A stretch of DNA of 64,000 nucleotides from assembly GCA_013400975.1 (NCBI GenBank), contig WBMZ01009456.1, positions 49,924 to 113,923 on the forward strand. Direction: 5' to 3'. The notes below the pieces were generated by a model, which saw nothing but the letters and a program-made list of their open reading frames with translations, made no database searches and was not told the DNA's origin. The first letter of the stretch is position 1; each line of letters opens with the position of its first letter. The position numbers and the translations under genes are program-made. Positions 26,561 to 40,587 of this stretch are shown here, piece after piece. The DNA is from Atrichornis clamosus (taxonomy: Eukaryota; Chordata; Aves; Passeriformes; Menuridae).

Positions 26561-29500
26561 CCCCAAAACCTGGTTGCATGGTGTAAAATATGCATTATCA
26601 AACCATTACTGAATTAAACATCAGTTCCACTTGAAAAAGTAGTCATTGTTGTTGCTGTTACATTTGTATTCTAGTTCACAAAGCACCCTTGCAATTCCAG
26701 TTTGAGTCCCTGCAGTATACCTTTAGCATTAGATCAACATAACAACTGACTGCAATTTCACTACAAATTCCATGATTTTAACTCCTGTTTCATTTCCCTG
26801 ATTTTCAGTAATCAAGTATAAACACTGCTTTAGTCAAAGCATCATATCAGGTACTCAAAAGTTCTATAATTTTTCTGGCTTTTCCACCAAGATCTTCTCC
26901 AAGGAATCTTTATTTCAGACCAGGAAACTCTCCCTCATAAACACAGGCTACTTTCTATATTCATACACATCTAGCTTGACATTTGGCAGCATTTTTACAG
27001 ATTTTCAAATAAGCTCATCTTAGAAACTCCATCTAATTAATTTAGGTTATCATTGCAGTACATCACCTCAGATCCCTTGGCAAATGCTTGCTGCAATTAT
27101 ATCACTAAAAGAAAATACTGAATAGCATCAGCACTAAAATTTACTGAAAATACCTACAGTCATATAAGAACAGTTCCTCATTGTGGCTTCTTACCCTAGA
27201 AGTCACATTTGATCAAGTCCAGTGAGCTGACACAGCAAGCCCCACCTCACCCACACTAAGGATCTCCTTTGCTGCCTTTGGGAGCTATGATGGCAAAGTA
27301 TTTTGCATAATTCAAATGAAATAGTATTTCAAAGCTGAGTTAAAACATGCATTTACCACATTTACCTGAAGCCTTCCACTCAGTCACACCCTTCCCCACA
27401 GCAATAAAGGCTGCTTTCTCACTAAGGCCACCAACCCCTCACATCACTCTCCCTCTAACAATTTCCTCACCTTGGGATTTTCACTCCTAATCAGAACAAA
27501 ATGCCTCAAGGCCTCCATCACAAATCAGCTCCATTTACTTTTTCATTTTCTCTGTACTTCACTTTAGAGCCTGTTAAAAACAATAAAAACATCCCACACT
27601 ATAAAAAGCCTTATCTCATTGCCTCATTCCTCTTTAGCAATATTCCTTCTGCCTTTCTCTCCTCTGACAGAAAACCCCTCCCAAACTGCCAGGTGCTCCT
27701 CATCACAATCAGTGAATCACTACTGAAAACCCCCATCCTCTGCAAGCAGGTGTGGGCAAACAGAAATTTAAATTGCAGCTGAAAGCATTTTATGATAACT
27801 AAATTGACTATAGGTACCTGTGGGTTTATTTGGATTTCTAATAAGATGTGTTTTGAATAAATTCATGTATGTTAGTACATTCGTCAATGCAGTTATTGTC
27901 AATAAAATTGTGATTTAATTAAAAAAAATATAAAATTTGCTAGATGGACATGAGTTCCATTACCTACTTTTACGCCTTCATACCTCATATCCCATCGGCA
28001 GAAATTGTATAATCCCCCAAAGCACCAATGCCACAAGCACTACAGCTGTCAAAGCCATCCAGGCAATCTTTTTCAGAAACTTTCACAGTATTACAGACTT
28101 ACATCACTTCACTGAAACTTCACCTCAAATCCCCAGCCCATAGTTCTTTTATTTGGCCCACCTGCAGAAATGGGGCCATCCACCTAGGCAATCTCTCTTC
28201 AGCTCACCTGAATCCCTCCATCACACAACAAAAAAGTGATTCCTCAGCAGTCAGGAGGAAAACCACGTTCATTAAATTTGCTCTTCATAAGTAATCTCCT
28301 CTATTTATCTGCTATCTCTGGTTTGTACAACTTGCTATTGCCACCTATGCCAGGATTTGTTTAATTAAACAAGATTTATTTTCTTGAATGCAACCATACC
28401 TGGCTTGGGTGAACCTGACAAAATATTCTTAAGCATTCAATACACACAGAGTATTCTTACACATTCATTAAATATTCTTACAGGTGACAACACATGATTT
28501 ATTTTCAATCACAGCATTTTGTTCAGGCTTGTATTCAGTTCTTTTAAATTACCACTTTTATGCTAATTCATTCACTAGATACTACTTGTGGTTTGATTAA
28601 ATATATGTGTAGGTTAATATGCAATAAAAGGACAGGAAAATTTTCATCCCATAAGTGTTGCTCACATTCATCATAAATATTTTGGTTTCCATAAAACTAT
28701 CATGGGAAAAGGTTTATTTTATTTCTTAATCTACCTCTGGTTTATGTATTGGAAAAGTCAACTGGTTTATTTATTGAAGGGGTCAAGGAGGGTCAATAAA
28801 ATTTAAAAAACATGAAAAAACTGCCTCTATAAACATTTTACTGGGAAAGAGTTGCTCTCTTGTTGCATCTCATTTGGAAAAGAAGTTGGGAAGGAGATGA
28901 GGGAGGCAATGAGAGAGCTATTGAGACATTCTTTTTCTTTGATTCCAGTTTCTTTCTGCGCAAGACTAGAGGCCTTCTACTTTTAATGGAACCACTCCTC
29001 TTTGCTTAGTTCTGCTCAGAAAAGGAATAAAGCGGTGATGAAACTCAAATACTTTGAAGCAGCATTTTTAAAACAGGGTGATGAAGCTTTTTGATGTGTC
29101 TGATAAACAGTATGTGATTACATCACTATAATTTTACAAATGAACACAAAAGGCAAATGAACAAACAAGCAAATGGACATTGAATAAAATCAGGGGTAAA
29201 AATGTGTTTTCATGTAATTTAATCTGAACTCTGCTTTTCTCTGGAAGGGACCATCATCAGCATTAGAAAATTCAAAATATCTAGGTGCTTGATAAAAGAA
29301 TAAAATCAGAATAATTTCTAAGATAAAGTTATGAACTTAGGTAAGTTATACCACAAGACACAAGTAGTCTATTTGACCACAAAACACGAGTTTTTATAGC
29401 ATTTTTTTTTAATTTGCTAATTTAGAATGAAGCATATAAGCTTCAACTGTTACTTAAGTATTCTTTGGTAGTACTGGACCATAATTTTTAAAATATCAGA

Positions 29501-31964
29501 TTCCTTTTCACAGCCATCTTTGAGCACTTTCCATAAGCAGGGTCAGGGATAAGCAGTAGGACAATAATAAATTCATATCACTTTGACAAATAAATGGAGA
29601 AGAAATATTTGGCTGGGAGATTCCTGAATTCATCTATTGCTCTTCTACTCTGACACTAAAGAGGGGTCATACAATTCTCTAGTTACTTAATGTCTACTTC
29701 TGTACTTTAAATATGTTATTTCTTATCAGACTGAGTCCTCATGCTCCAATTTGCTCTGAAGAAGCAGAAATTGCATTTGGAAAATAGGATTTTCTTTTCT
29801 TTCTTTCTGTTCTTGGCACTCGCTATCTTCATTCAACATGTAACATCATTTTGACACAATGCAGTAGGTAATATTGTAAAATCAAATGCAATAAAAGCTA
29901 CCCAACACACACATATATGAGGGGAAAGGCTGTCACTCCAAAAATACTGTTCAAATTCCATTGGCTGCAGTTCAATTTCAAACTATCCACCCAAGTTCAG
30001 TAAGTCCTCTCAGATCCCAGCTCCAAAGGTGGCTGTCTACTTCCAAGCATCACACAAAAACACATTGTTTCCTTGCTGACCATGATCAGGTAGCATTAAA
30101 CCGAAAATTAATATTTGAGCTGAAGAGGGAGGTTTCTGTTTTATCAGTAAGAATCTCAGTGTCAGTGTAGCATACTAGGAAGGCTTGCATGGGCAAATGA
30201 CCCACCAGAGCACAGCGAGTCTTTGACACAGCCAGATTGCTTTGAAAGGGACATAGAGCACCAAGGAAACATTCTTTGGAGGGGCAGTTTATTACTTCAA
30301 AAAGCTGTACAATCTATAAGGAAAATAGACAGGAGAGTGTAGGCTATTTTCTTATGCCAGTCATATATTGTCAGCTCTGTCCCTTTGTATAATTTACTCC
30401 TAAGAGTACCAGAAGCTAACAGACACTGTAATATCAAACTTAACTTGGAAAATCATTGTGATAACATGCAAAAGCTCCTTCTTTGTCTTTTCTGTTACTG
30501 ACTCAAAGTCTGAATGCACAGGTGCGTAATAAAATAAAACATTATTTCAGGTAGAAAAAATACTTTTTCTTCCTGTTTGAATTTTGGCATTTCTTTATTC
30601 TAGGAGAGAAGGGTTTAGCATGCAGCAACTTACATAATTTGACAAAAATTCAGATATCAAATCAGTTGGCTATAATCGTCATCCTTTAATAAACAGAGCA
30701 GCAAAGTGTAATTCAGCTGAAGAGATGGGATGAGATAGTTTTACAAGCACAAGCAAAGGAAGTGGAAAAGGAGAGCAGAAGTGAAACTGTAGCAGAGTTG
30801 CAGGGACAAACAATTAGTAGGTGACAATTTGAGAAGAAAAATAATCCCAGTTTTGTGTCTTGAAAAACACTCTATTTAAATAAAATAATGTCCTGATATT
30901 GTTTTTGTACTGTAGAAAGAATCTTCCAGCAACCAGCCAGAAAAGTGGTAACAAATTTATCATGTAATGAATTTTTCTGTGTGGTGAGGAATACAGGAAA
31001 ATGAACAATGATTAAGCACCAACTTAATGTAGTATATTTGTCACTCTGCGTGAATTAAAAAGCTAGAGGGACAGTGTATAGTATTTGCTGTATGTGATTT
31101 GATTCATTGCATTGTTGGCTGTCTTAGAACTATTAATGATAATGTCTGCTAGCTTTTGAATTTGGAAGAGTTAGTTAGGGTATTTTCAACTAGAAGTATC
31201 TTTAAAGTAGATTTCTGGAAGGTTCAGTATGTTCAGTAACCTTGGATCATAAAGACTGAATACTTCTATCAGCATCATATAACAGTAACAATCTTAACAT
31301 TATTTATGTATACAGCTAGATTTTTATTTTCATAACTAAAGTCAGTGCCTGCAATGTCACCGGCGATAATGCATTACCATTTTTTATCTATGGAAATGGG
31401 AGGAAAATCACATTGACTTAATAGGAAATATTATGGTAATCCCCATATATCAGTTAAGATAACTGTATTTCAGCAGGGCGTAAATTGCCACAGGCTTCTT
31501 CTGTATTCAGACAACTGTGAAACTTAAAAGCAAATGCAGATATGTTTCTCTTTTCCATGAGTTCGTCAGCACAGTATATTGTGATTCAACCAGTGAAGAG
31601 GAAGGAGACATATGTGGGTCGTAGGGAGTACAGAGTGACTGAAAGGCACCATTGCCAAGGATCATAAGTAATATTGCCCAAAGTGTGTTATAATCCTGGC
31701 TGTTAAACACAAAGGTAAAGAACTAATCAAGGATTACAATCTCATATGAACAAAGATTTGAGGGGGTGGTTGTCTTTGCCATTAACTTCATTAAAATCTA
31801 CCTACGCCCTCAGGGATTATTTGATATCAATAGAAAAATATCTACCTATACCCCTTCAGCAATATATAAGCATACATACACACATATGAAATATATTATG
31901 ATATGAATATTCACTGCCTCAACCATGATCACTTTAGGGTTGGAAATACTTTATTTTAATGAGA

Positions 31965-32600
31965 AAGAATGGCAGAGGGGCAAGGCTGTAAGTCAAAGTT
32001 CCTGAAGACTGACTTCCTAAGATTGCCTTCCGACACAGAAGAGGAAGTGGGTGGCATTGCCCCATGGAAGCCCTGGAGCCCTTCAGCCTTGACTTCAGGT
32101 CACATTTGGTTACACACTGTGCAAATTTCTGAACATAAAAATGTTCTTACCCAGTAAATAAAGTCAAAGGAAGCCACATCAGCCTGGAAAAAGACGGCAA
32201 AATCTCAAGGAAGCAATGCATGATGTCCAGCCCAAAACACCTGACAGCTGCTTTGGAGCCTACCTGGGGAAAGTGGGTGCAAGAGAGCAGCAGTGGTTGG
32301 AGAGTGTTCATGCCATGGGTGCAAGGATTCTAGCACCATATTCCAGAGGAGTGTTGGGTACCAGAGTATCCATGCCACCTCAGCAGGGTGCCACAATTCT
32401 TCATCTTGTGATTTTATGCCTCTTGTATGTTCTCCTCATCATTGTGGCAAATCATCTCATTTTGTACACACCCATCTGAAGGAAGGAGCTAATCACCCAA
32501 ACGCTCAGACTCAACTGAGCATAGCAAAGCACATGTGGGGTGGGGCAGGAGATAGAGTTTGCCATGGAAACCCATCATTCTGCTTCTAGTCTGTCTAAAC
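31965..32600. other. GC-richer patch of unknown nature
   Basis: This stretch has visibly higher GC than its surroundings and overlapping open frames of 60-98 codons on both strands. None resembles a known protein. It may be an old unrecognised repeat, a pseudogene or a non-coding transcript. I cannot decide from sequence alone. Confidence 0.3.
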
Positions 32601-35336
32601 TTTGATACCAGATTGAAACAGCCTCGCTTAAAATTTTATTACTGGCAATGACTGCGAGGGTTCAGCCATCATAGAGGTGCCCTCACTATTTAGTCTTTTG
32701 AATATTTGCTTCGCTTTTCTACAAAAGGTAAAAACTTTCACTCATAAAGAAAAAACAAAGTAATATAAAACCTCCCAATTTTAAGTCTAAAACTGCAAAA
32801 TCTGAGTCAGCTGTGACAACAAGCTTTAGGATTTTTGTTGTTTTATTTTTGGTAGGGGTTGCTTTGGTTTGTTTTATTTGGGGTTTTTTTTGCTAAGTAG
32901 CAATCTGATATGCAAGAGAGTTAAAAGGACTTCAGGGTATTTTTTTTATCAGCCTTTGCTTGTTTCATTTAATAGTACAGCCTAACCAGTATAATACATA
33001 AAGAAAGAATCAGAGATCTCAGAGTTGTTCCACACTAATCTCCCTTTTGTCAGTGTTTTGGGAACAGCTTTAGGTCCCTGATGCAAATCAACTTTAGATT
33101 GCTTACAGAAGAAAAAATTATAAAAAAGACAGGAAGAGAGCTCAAAGACTATTTTGAAAGTTTTCATTAAATATGCAATTTTTTTTTCTAAAAATCATAA
33201 CATTGATGTAAGGTATATATCCTTCAAATATAGATGATATTTTACATCTCTACAAATGAACATATGTAACCATGTTGGACTACATGTGATGTATTGTATA
33301 TGAATAAATCTACTAAAATTCTAAACTTATAAAAAACTATAAACAGACAAAAATGTTTTGATTACCTGTGTAAAATCAATTTACAAACAACTTCCTTCAA
33401 GTGCAGGGATTTTTTGTATTGCTTCTGTGAGTTCACTCCTGAGTGTCTTCTCACTGGCTGGCTTTTGTTCTTTCACCTTGTCTTTCTGGTGGGCTTGAGA
33501 AGAGTAATTTGTTTAGTGAGGTTCATATTTCAAGTACTGTCAAGCATGAGTGAATAATACTTGGCCAATTTCACAGGTTTCCGCTTGACAGCAGTGAGGT
33601 TTAAGTCATTTGTTGACTCCAGATGCCTGTGCCCAAAGAGCGATCTGAAATGTCTTATACACAGCACACACCTTTGCTGAACTGAGCATAAAAGAGATGA
33701 CAGCAATAATAGCAAACTGAATTACACAGAAAAGAGGAAATAATAGTTTATTCAAAAATGTTTGCCATAAGAATTAAGTCAGACATCATCAACAAATTAT
33801 ATGCAGTGTTAACTTGTTTCTTCTTCCAGGAAATCACTGTAATACCTGAGACAGTAATGTAGGCTAAAGCAGAATTTACAAAGGAAAGGCTTCTTTACAA
33901 AGCAAACACAGCAGAGTTGATTGCAGGCCCTTCTTTATGTTGAAATTTTTGCATCATCTGAGTGGTGACACTGACATTCAGGTAAGAACATACAATGTAT
34001 TTCAATATCATTCATAAAAATTAAAGGAAGAAAAAGTTTAGCAAGAATTAGTTTAGATACGAGCCTAAATGTGCTGTATCTGTATGAAGCCATGGATAAT
34101 ATAGGCTTTAAGGTAGCTCTGTGCAATATTATGAGTGACTTCTATTTATCAATTCTGAAGAAGCATACCGCTCTTTGATGCTGAGAGGTAGATTTCCTTT
34201 TCTGTAAATGTCACTAAGTTAACAAGTCACCTCTCCAGTTCGGATTGCTCCAGATACGGTGTGGACTGACAATGCTGTCCAGATGACAGTATTTCAAAAT
34301 ATTCTGCAAAGGCTGCACTGAGTGTCTGTGCATGGAAAATGCTGCCACCAGTGCTGCTTCACTGCTGGCACCCTATTCCACAAGCAACTGGTAGTCTGCA
34401 AAGCACTTGCAGCTGCTGGGAGCAGAGCTGGTTGCACAGGTTGCACCCACTCTTTGTCTGATTTCCAGCTGAACAGTTTCCTTGGACTAAATGCGCACAC
34501 CTAACCAGCAGATAGGGTCTGTCAGCAAGTCTGTATCCTGTGGTCTCTGGATTCTTGGAATATTTTTCACTAGAAGGTCAAAAAGGGGTATTGATATAGA
34601 GAACATGGATAAAATAATGCCTTAGCACCACAGTATGAGATAGGAACATCACCTGTAAAATATTCAGCACCCTTTCCTCCAATAATTTAATTAAACATAG
34701 TAAGACAAAACAGCCTCTTCTATGGATTGGGAATTGACAGGGGGAGATGTAAAACAATTTGGCCTTCCAGCTTCTTTGTGGGAATCATCACCACAGCAAC
34801 GGCTGCAGCTGATGGCAGACCACTAGGGTTGCCACTGTGATCATTCTGAGGACTTTACCAGTTTCCATACGTGAACACAATATCCCCTCTTTTTACCCCC
34901 ATGCATTGGATAGGGGCAAGATGGAGAAGGGTAAAGGCAAACCACAAATGTGACATGGCACGCTTGTTTCTTTGCAAAAAGAATTTGCAGCAGCAATGCC
35001 TTTGGGATAGGTAGCTGCACCAGCGGTACAGGAGTGTGAGCATAGTCAGTGTTTTCTAGACAATTCCCTTATCTGTCCAGTCTCCAGCCTTTTACCTCAT
35101 GTTAGGATAAACATGACTTTTCAAACTTATTAAGAAAAACATCAAACCGCACCAAGATTTTTAAAGTTTCATATTTTCTTTTTTTTTTCATTCCTTGAGG
35201 TATGATGGGGGAAAAATTGTGCACAAGACTGAGATTTTAATCTCCAAGTGGTTATCTTGATAAGTAATAAATCTAACCTTTCCAAGCAGACGTATGAAGT
35301 TAAGGGGACTAATTGATCATGTTGGCACAAAGGTGT

Positions 35337-35649
35337 TGTTCATTCTGCAAAGGCCAAGTTAATCCACATTGATGTGATTCAAATTAACCTTAATCAGCTA
35401 CTAGGCTGACTGTGATTTCATTACTGGATATGCTACAATTAGACATCTCCTGTCTTTAAATGCCCCTCAGCTTTATTGCTGCAAATTTATTTTTTTTTAA
35501 TAATAAACACCCATTTACACATCAAATACTATTAGTGTAATTGGCTTTAAGATTGACTTTTTTTGTGTAGTCACTTTTTGGTTCTGTTTATTCTGAAAAG
35601 GTCAAGTAATACAGATTGATGTGATCTAAATTAACCTCAAACAGTTACT
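35337..35649 (+). repeat. Paired 66-bp direct repeat (possible regulatory module)
   Basis: Segment 35337-35402 (66 bp) and segment 35585-35649 (65 bp) align over their whole length with about 10 substitutions and one gap, roughly 84% identity. The best preserved block is 'attgatgtgat' followed after two variable bases by 'aaattaacct'. Both copies carry homeodomain-type TTAA/AATTA cores and a TTGATG motif. The 182 bp between them are unrelated to the repeats. No transposon family that I know matches. It is either an ancient duplicated conserved element or the remains of an old interspersed repeat. Confidence 0.85.
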
Positions 35650-38600
35650 TCTCCTCTCAGAATCATATGCTGTCATGGTAGGGAAGGATCAGACAGTTGC
35701 CTTCTCTTTCCTTTTTTTTTCCCCTTCCAGATACATAAATCATATGTATTTCATTCCTGTAGGCAGGTGCAAAACACTTAGAATCCTATAAATCATCTTC
35801 ATAATAAAATTCAAAAGCAGTTGACTATTCATCAGAAAACTTTAATCCTTTTTACCCATTGAGCCCATGCAGGTATGCCACACACCGTACAAAAAAACTA
35901 TACTTTTCAAAAATTAGTTTTACTTTGCAACTAAAACCTGATCCAAAGTCCACTTTCACAAAGCTTTGTCTACCTCAAGTAGACAGCGTGAACACAATAA
36001 TCAACTGTAAATTCATGGGCACTGTGTTTGATTGTGGCACTGAACAAGAGAAGCAGGTTCCCTCACTTGATTTGGTTTCCTGAGGAAAACAATTGCAATT
36101 TCCCTACCTCTCTTCAATTGTCTCTAGCTAAGAGTAATATCTCTTAACACTATCCTGATCAAATGGAAAGGTACAGCAAGTAACACGCTCAAGGAGGGCC
36201 ATAAGAAACACAAACCAAAAATTATAAATTTTCTTCAGAGGGAGTGAAGTAGATGGGGAAGATGAGGGCAGAAAGAGTAAATTACAACCAGCTCTTTACC
36301 CACTCCACCACTTACACCCTCTAAAGAAACTTAGCTTCCCCAAAGGCAGGAGGCAATGAGGAGACACCTTGAAAACCCCTGTCCATGCTGCAGGAAGGAT
36401 GCTGTCACCTCACAGAGGTGTACTCTGGGCACCGCTGGCCCATCCGCTCTCCTGAGCTCCCTGGATTCCCTCCGAGCCCTGTGGTGGAAAACTGCCCTGG
36501 AAAGGATCCAGGGTGAAACACTTGTGAAGGCAAGGAGGGGCAGCAAGCCAGGCAAATTGTCCTCCTGTCTTGGGTACCAGCACGTCTCCCCACAGCTCTG
36601 AACTCAGGCTGCCGAATTGGGACACAGATATATGGAAATCCAACTTGACATAGGGAATAGCCACAACTGTCACATCATTTATTGATCAGAATAAATGTTT
36701 AATTTTGCATTTAGTTGAAGGCTGTACTGTAATCAATAATTAATTTGCTAGTTGTGGTTATTTCACATGTCCAGTCACCTTTCTACATGTAAAATAGCCA
36801 GAAAAAGCATATTATTTGTTCATTCAACCCTGAACCTGAATCTGAAGAATGGTCTGTGCTGAGACGTCCCTTTTGTTAGACTTTGTTCTCTTGAAAAGCT
36901 CAAATTTGAAATTCAGCTCTGAACAGTAGGCAAGGATAGTACTCAGTGCCCAATACAAGTAAATTTTTCATCCTGCCAAATCTTCTAAAACACACCAGAA
37001 TGATTGCAAAGAGAAACAGTTACATATACAGAAGAGCAAGGTAGAGATGACTTCTTAAAAAGTAAAAAATTCTTATTGGATCTCTACCAGTATGGAAAAT
37101 CCAGACTCCCTTTCTGAATAATGCAACAGCTTAAATAAAGAATGGAAAGGAGCTAAAGTTACTCGAGGAGATTTCCCTAAATCTCCCAGCTTTTGGGGCT
37201 GCAAAGGACAGCAGAGGCAGTTGTATCTTTAGAATGTTCACACAGCAGTAGGGTTGTCCCCTTAATAAACCCAGAAGGAAAAAAATACATAATAAAAAGC
37301 ACATAATTATTCTTTCCAAAATTTCAGGGTAACTAGTGCTGAACATAATTTAGGATGCATTCAATCCTCAGATTTGTACACACAGTGAGGCTCTCCTTTT
37401 TCCGCCTCCTATTTGCCACTGCTTTTTTTTGTGTGCAAAATCTGTCGGGATCTATTGGTTATTCCCCCTTGTTGCTCAGTATGAAATAGAAAGGGTGTGA
37501 GAGAGGTAATTGCTGAACCCATCCACTCTACATCTAGGGACAAATCTATTTTTCTTGGGATAATGGCTATTTTGAGTCTCACCACATAAGCAATATTTGA
37601 GATGTATTAGAGCTACCTACCCACAAAGAAGTTGAATGCTTCAGCGACCAAATGTGTATGAGAAATTTTACTTAATATTGACACAATATTTCTAACATAA
37701 ACACTGAGATTAATTATGAAATCAACCCTAGTCAAAGCCAATTATACTGTGGGTTAGTAAGTACAATCACAACTGCTATTTATAGTGACAGAAATACCAT
37801 AAGTATACATGAAAAATCATATGCAGATGGTGAAAAAGATTATGCTTGGCATAACTCAGAGAGACAAATTAAAATGGATGTCTGTAAACAAACCAGAGAA
37901 AGTAATATTACATCACTAAAAATGAGACTGATCTACTCTTAATGCCAAACTACATCGTATTCGACTGGAGTAGTTTTACTGATGTATGTGTAAGTCAGTG
38001 TGGATTTCTGTACACAACTGCAGTACAAGTTCCATGGGTTTTTTTAAGTTTGGAAGACAACAGTCTAAAATACTGTTGGTTTCTTGGCATATATGCCTTT
38101 GGTCCTTCCGGGAAAGATGAATAATTAGTATCCCTACAGAGTAAATTGCTTCAAAGTGGTTTTAATAAAGTTTAGTAAGTGTTTGGCAAAAAGTGAACCC
38201 TTGTCTTTGCTACACGTGAATAACCAGAAATATGAAGACTCACGCCAAACAGATAAATGGCTTCATATTCATTAGGATGTTGTCAAGTCTGACTTTTGCA
38301 TATAGGAATTTTATTATACCTCCTTACATTCTTGTCCCCATTATGAAATGAGATCGATTTAACACCATCATTCATAAGCAAAAAGATGTGTAGAGTCAGT
38401 TATCATGTTAACGCTCACTTCTGTTGTCTGTCATCCTAGATTGTCATTTACAGACATTTACCTTTACAAGAGCATAAAATGATCCCAAAGTGGTCTGTTA
38501 CTGCAAAGCAATGCAAGGTACTGTGGCTCTCATTACTCTGGTTCCCTAAAAAAGTTATAGTAAAATTTAAATGAGCAAGTTATGGATTGCTGTCAGTAGT

Positions 38601-40290
38601 TTGCTGTCATTAATTTTTTGTTTATGACCATGTATCTATATTTATCAAAGTCAGACCTAAGGTATTTTCCTAGTTGTTCTCTGATAGCTGTTTCACCCTA
38701 CCATCTTGTCCATCAGCACTTCAAGAAAGTACAAGGAAGATTTTAGTTTCACTTTAAAATATCCAATTTAACATGCAAGGTAAAAAAAAAACCTTGAAGA
38801 CAGCCAAGGTACCTTGTGAACACAAGAGCGATGCTGGAGATAAAACCTAGTGTTTCTCTTCGAAGGCACACTGCCCGCTAAGTACTCTTGACCATGAGTG
38901 TTCAAACTTTGCAGGAAGCTCTAAAGCTGGAAAAATTATATCCACAAATATGGTTTGTGAAGGTGCATTAATGGCATATATTCGGTGTAATAAACATATT
39001 GCTAGCTCCTATAAGACTGAATAAAAGTCACTATTATAAAAAAGTATTTTTGAATTAACTGTGCCTGAGAAAGTAACAACAAAATGTTGTGAAGAAATTC
39101 TCTCACATTAAAATCTAATAGTCCTCAGAAAACTGGGGACATTCCAGAGGTTTAGAGAGTTACCAATCCTTAAATATTCTAAAAGAATTAAAAGAATAAC
39201 TAGGAAAAACAGATTGGTCAATCTGATCTTTATTTGATTACGAGTGTAAGCACTGCCCATCAGCTGGACTTCAAAGAGGGTAGAAATTGTCTTTGATGGG
39301 ATTATGGATCTGAGCAGTAAATGGAATAGTATACTGGGATTTTTCTGAGGCATTTGCTTTAGTGTTTACAAAGTGGTTTACAGAAAAGGTTAGACCCATA
39401 TGTAATTAATAATACAGGATTAGACAGGAAATTCATAGAAGAGATTTAAAAGATCAGCTGATATCACTACCAACATAGCTGTGAATGTCTGAGGTCATTT
39501 TTAGCGACATCAGTACTGAATGAACTTCTCGGCAAACATTATTTCCTGCCTTGAACTTTAGCATATAAAATCCTTCTTATTAAAGCCTGAGAAAAACCTT
39601 GACAGGGTACGAGCCTTGCAGAAGAGAAGGCTAAGAGGACTACTGGCTTAAGAGAACTAATGGTTCCTTATGATCCTAACTTTTATTAAATTTAGAAACA
39701 ACTTTTTATCTGAATAAGATCTCTGCATCTCACATGTGGAAAGAATTTTTTTTTTTTTTTTTTTTTGGCCAAAGAACATTAGACATCTGCCACTGCTTGC
39801 CTGGTATTAGAAAGGTCATTATACCATACGCAGCAAAAACTGCTGAACTCCAGAAATCTTTGGCACTCACTAACAGGAATCTGAAAAAATATCTAAGAAC
39901 TTGCCAAACATGTTTTTTTCAGAATAACGGGCTAGAAAAATGAGAAAACCATAGCCTCAAAAGGGGATCATGTAAAATAGGCAGGTCTGTTTATTGGGTT
40001 TGTAGTGAATAATTTTTTTACTTCTACAACCCACAATCGTAACTTTGTCAAGGGGTTGACTGAATTGGTTCAGTCAACTATCAGTCATTACTAATGGCAA
40101 GGAGGTTTTTAACATGAGACAAGCTAAATCCCACGCCACTTTTAACCTCAGGAAAGGAATTGAAACAAGCTAAAGCCTCACATACTGTGAGTTATACTAT
40201 ATTTATATAAACTCTGTGTAGAATCTTGATGATATTTATCTTCTCTATCTCATGTCCGTGGGCACACTGTCCAATTTAAAATCTAAGCCT
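35650..40290. other. Mostly unique sequence, no gene
   Basis: No gene is supported. A GC-rich patch at about 36340-36610 has open frames on both strands without known similarity. A 21-base T run lies at 39746-39766. The 39100-39690 part has a faint resemblance to old LINE 3' sequence (a block like 'cagaagagaaggctaagagg'), but too weak to call. Confidence 0.5.
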
Positions 40291-40587
40291 GTTCTTCACC
40301 TCACTTTATATACTGAGCATGATGTCACACAGTCTGGAATATCCCTTGGGTCAGTTGGGGTCACCTGTCCAGGCTGTGTCTCCTCCCACCCTCCCAGGCA
40401 CCCCCAACTTCCTCACTAGTGTGGCCGGTACGAAAAGCAGAAAAGGCCTTGGCTCTGTGCAAGCCCTGCTCAGCAATGACAGAAACATCTCTGTATTATC
40501 AACCCTGTGCCCAGCACAAATCCAAAACACAGCCCCATGCCAGCCACTGGGGAGAAAGTTAACTCTACCCCAGCCAAAACCAGCACA
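40291..40587 (-). mobile_element. Truncated endogenous retrovirus LTR
   Basis: On the minus strand this begins TGTGCTGGTTTTGGCTGGGG at 40587 and runs through the same U3 blocks as the solo LTR at 14940-15506: an 'agagttaactttct' block, 'acagcctggacaggtgaccc', 'gatattccagactg' and the TATA region. It stops just after the TATA box, so R and U5 are missing. It is the same family in the opposite orientation. The minus-strand copy explains the 93-codon plus-strand open frame at 40319-40600, which is not a gene. Confidence 0.88.
40305..40312 (-). promoter_or_regulatory. TATA box of the truncated LTR
   Basis: The minus strand reads TATATAAA, preceded by 'atgctcag' as in the family's U3 promoter. 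The transcription start and R region that should follow are deleted, so activity cannot be assumed. Confidence 0.5.

Larger units (their letters stand above)
16463..35329. other. Long repeat-poor AT-rich stretch, no gene
   Basis: About 19 kb with no recognisable gene, RNA gene or transposon. It contains only the simple and tandem repeats listed separately, a 15-base T run at 19843-19857, a G/T-rich patch at 32830-32893 and a GC-richer patch at about 31965-32600. Open frames are short and look random. The 82-codon frame at 17032-17280 is AT-driven and resembles no family I know. The absence of CR1 over so long a stretch is notable against the first 11 kb. Confidence 0.55.

Noticed and set aside
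26388..26579. Phe/Gly/Trp-rich hydrophobic frame resembling a membrane peptide
   Set aside because: It is the reverse complement of an A/C-only low-complexity tract.
39100..39690. Possible old LINE 3' sequence
   Set aside because: Only one short block looks CR1-like. The order of other CR1 landmarks is not visible, so no element was called.
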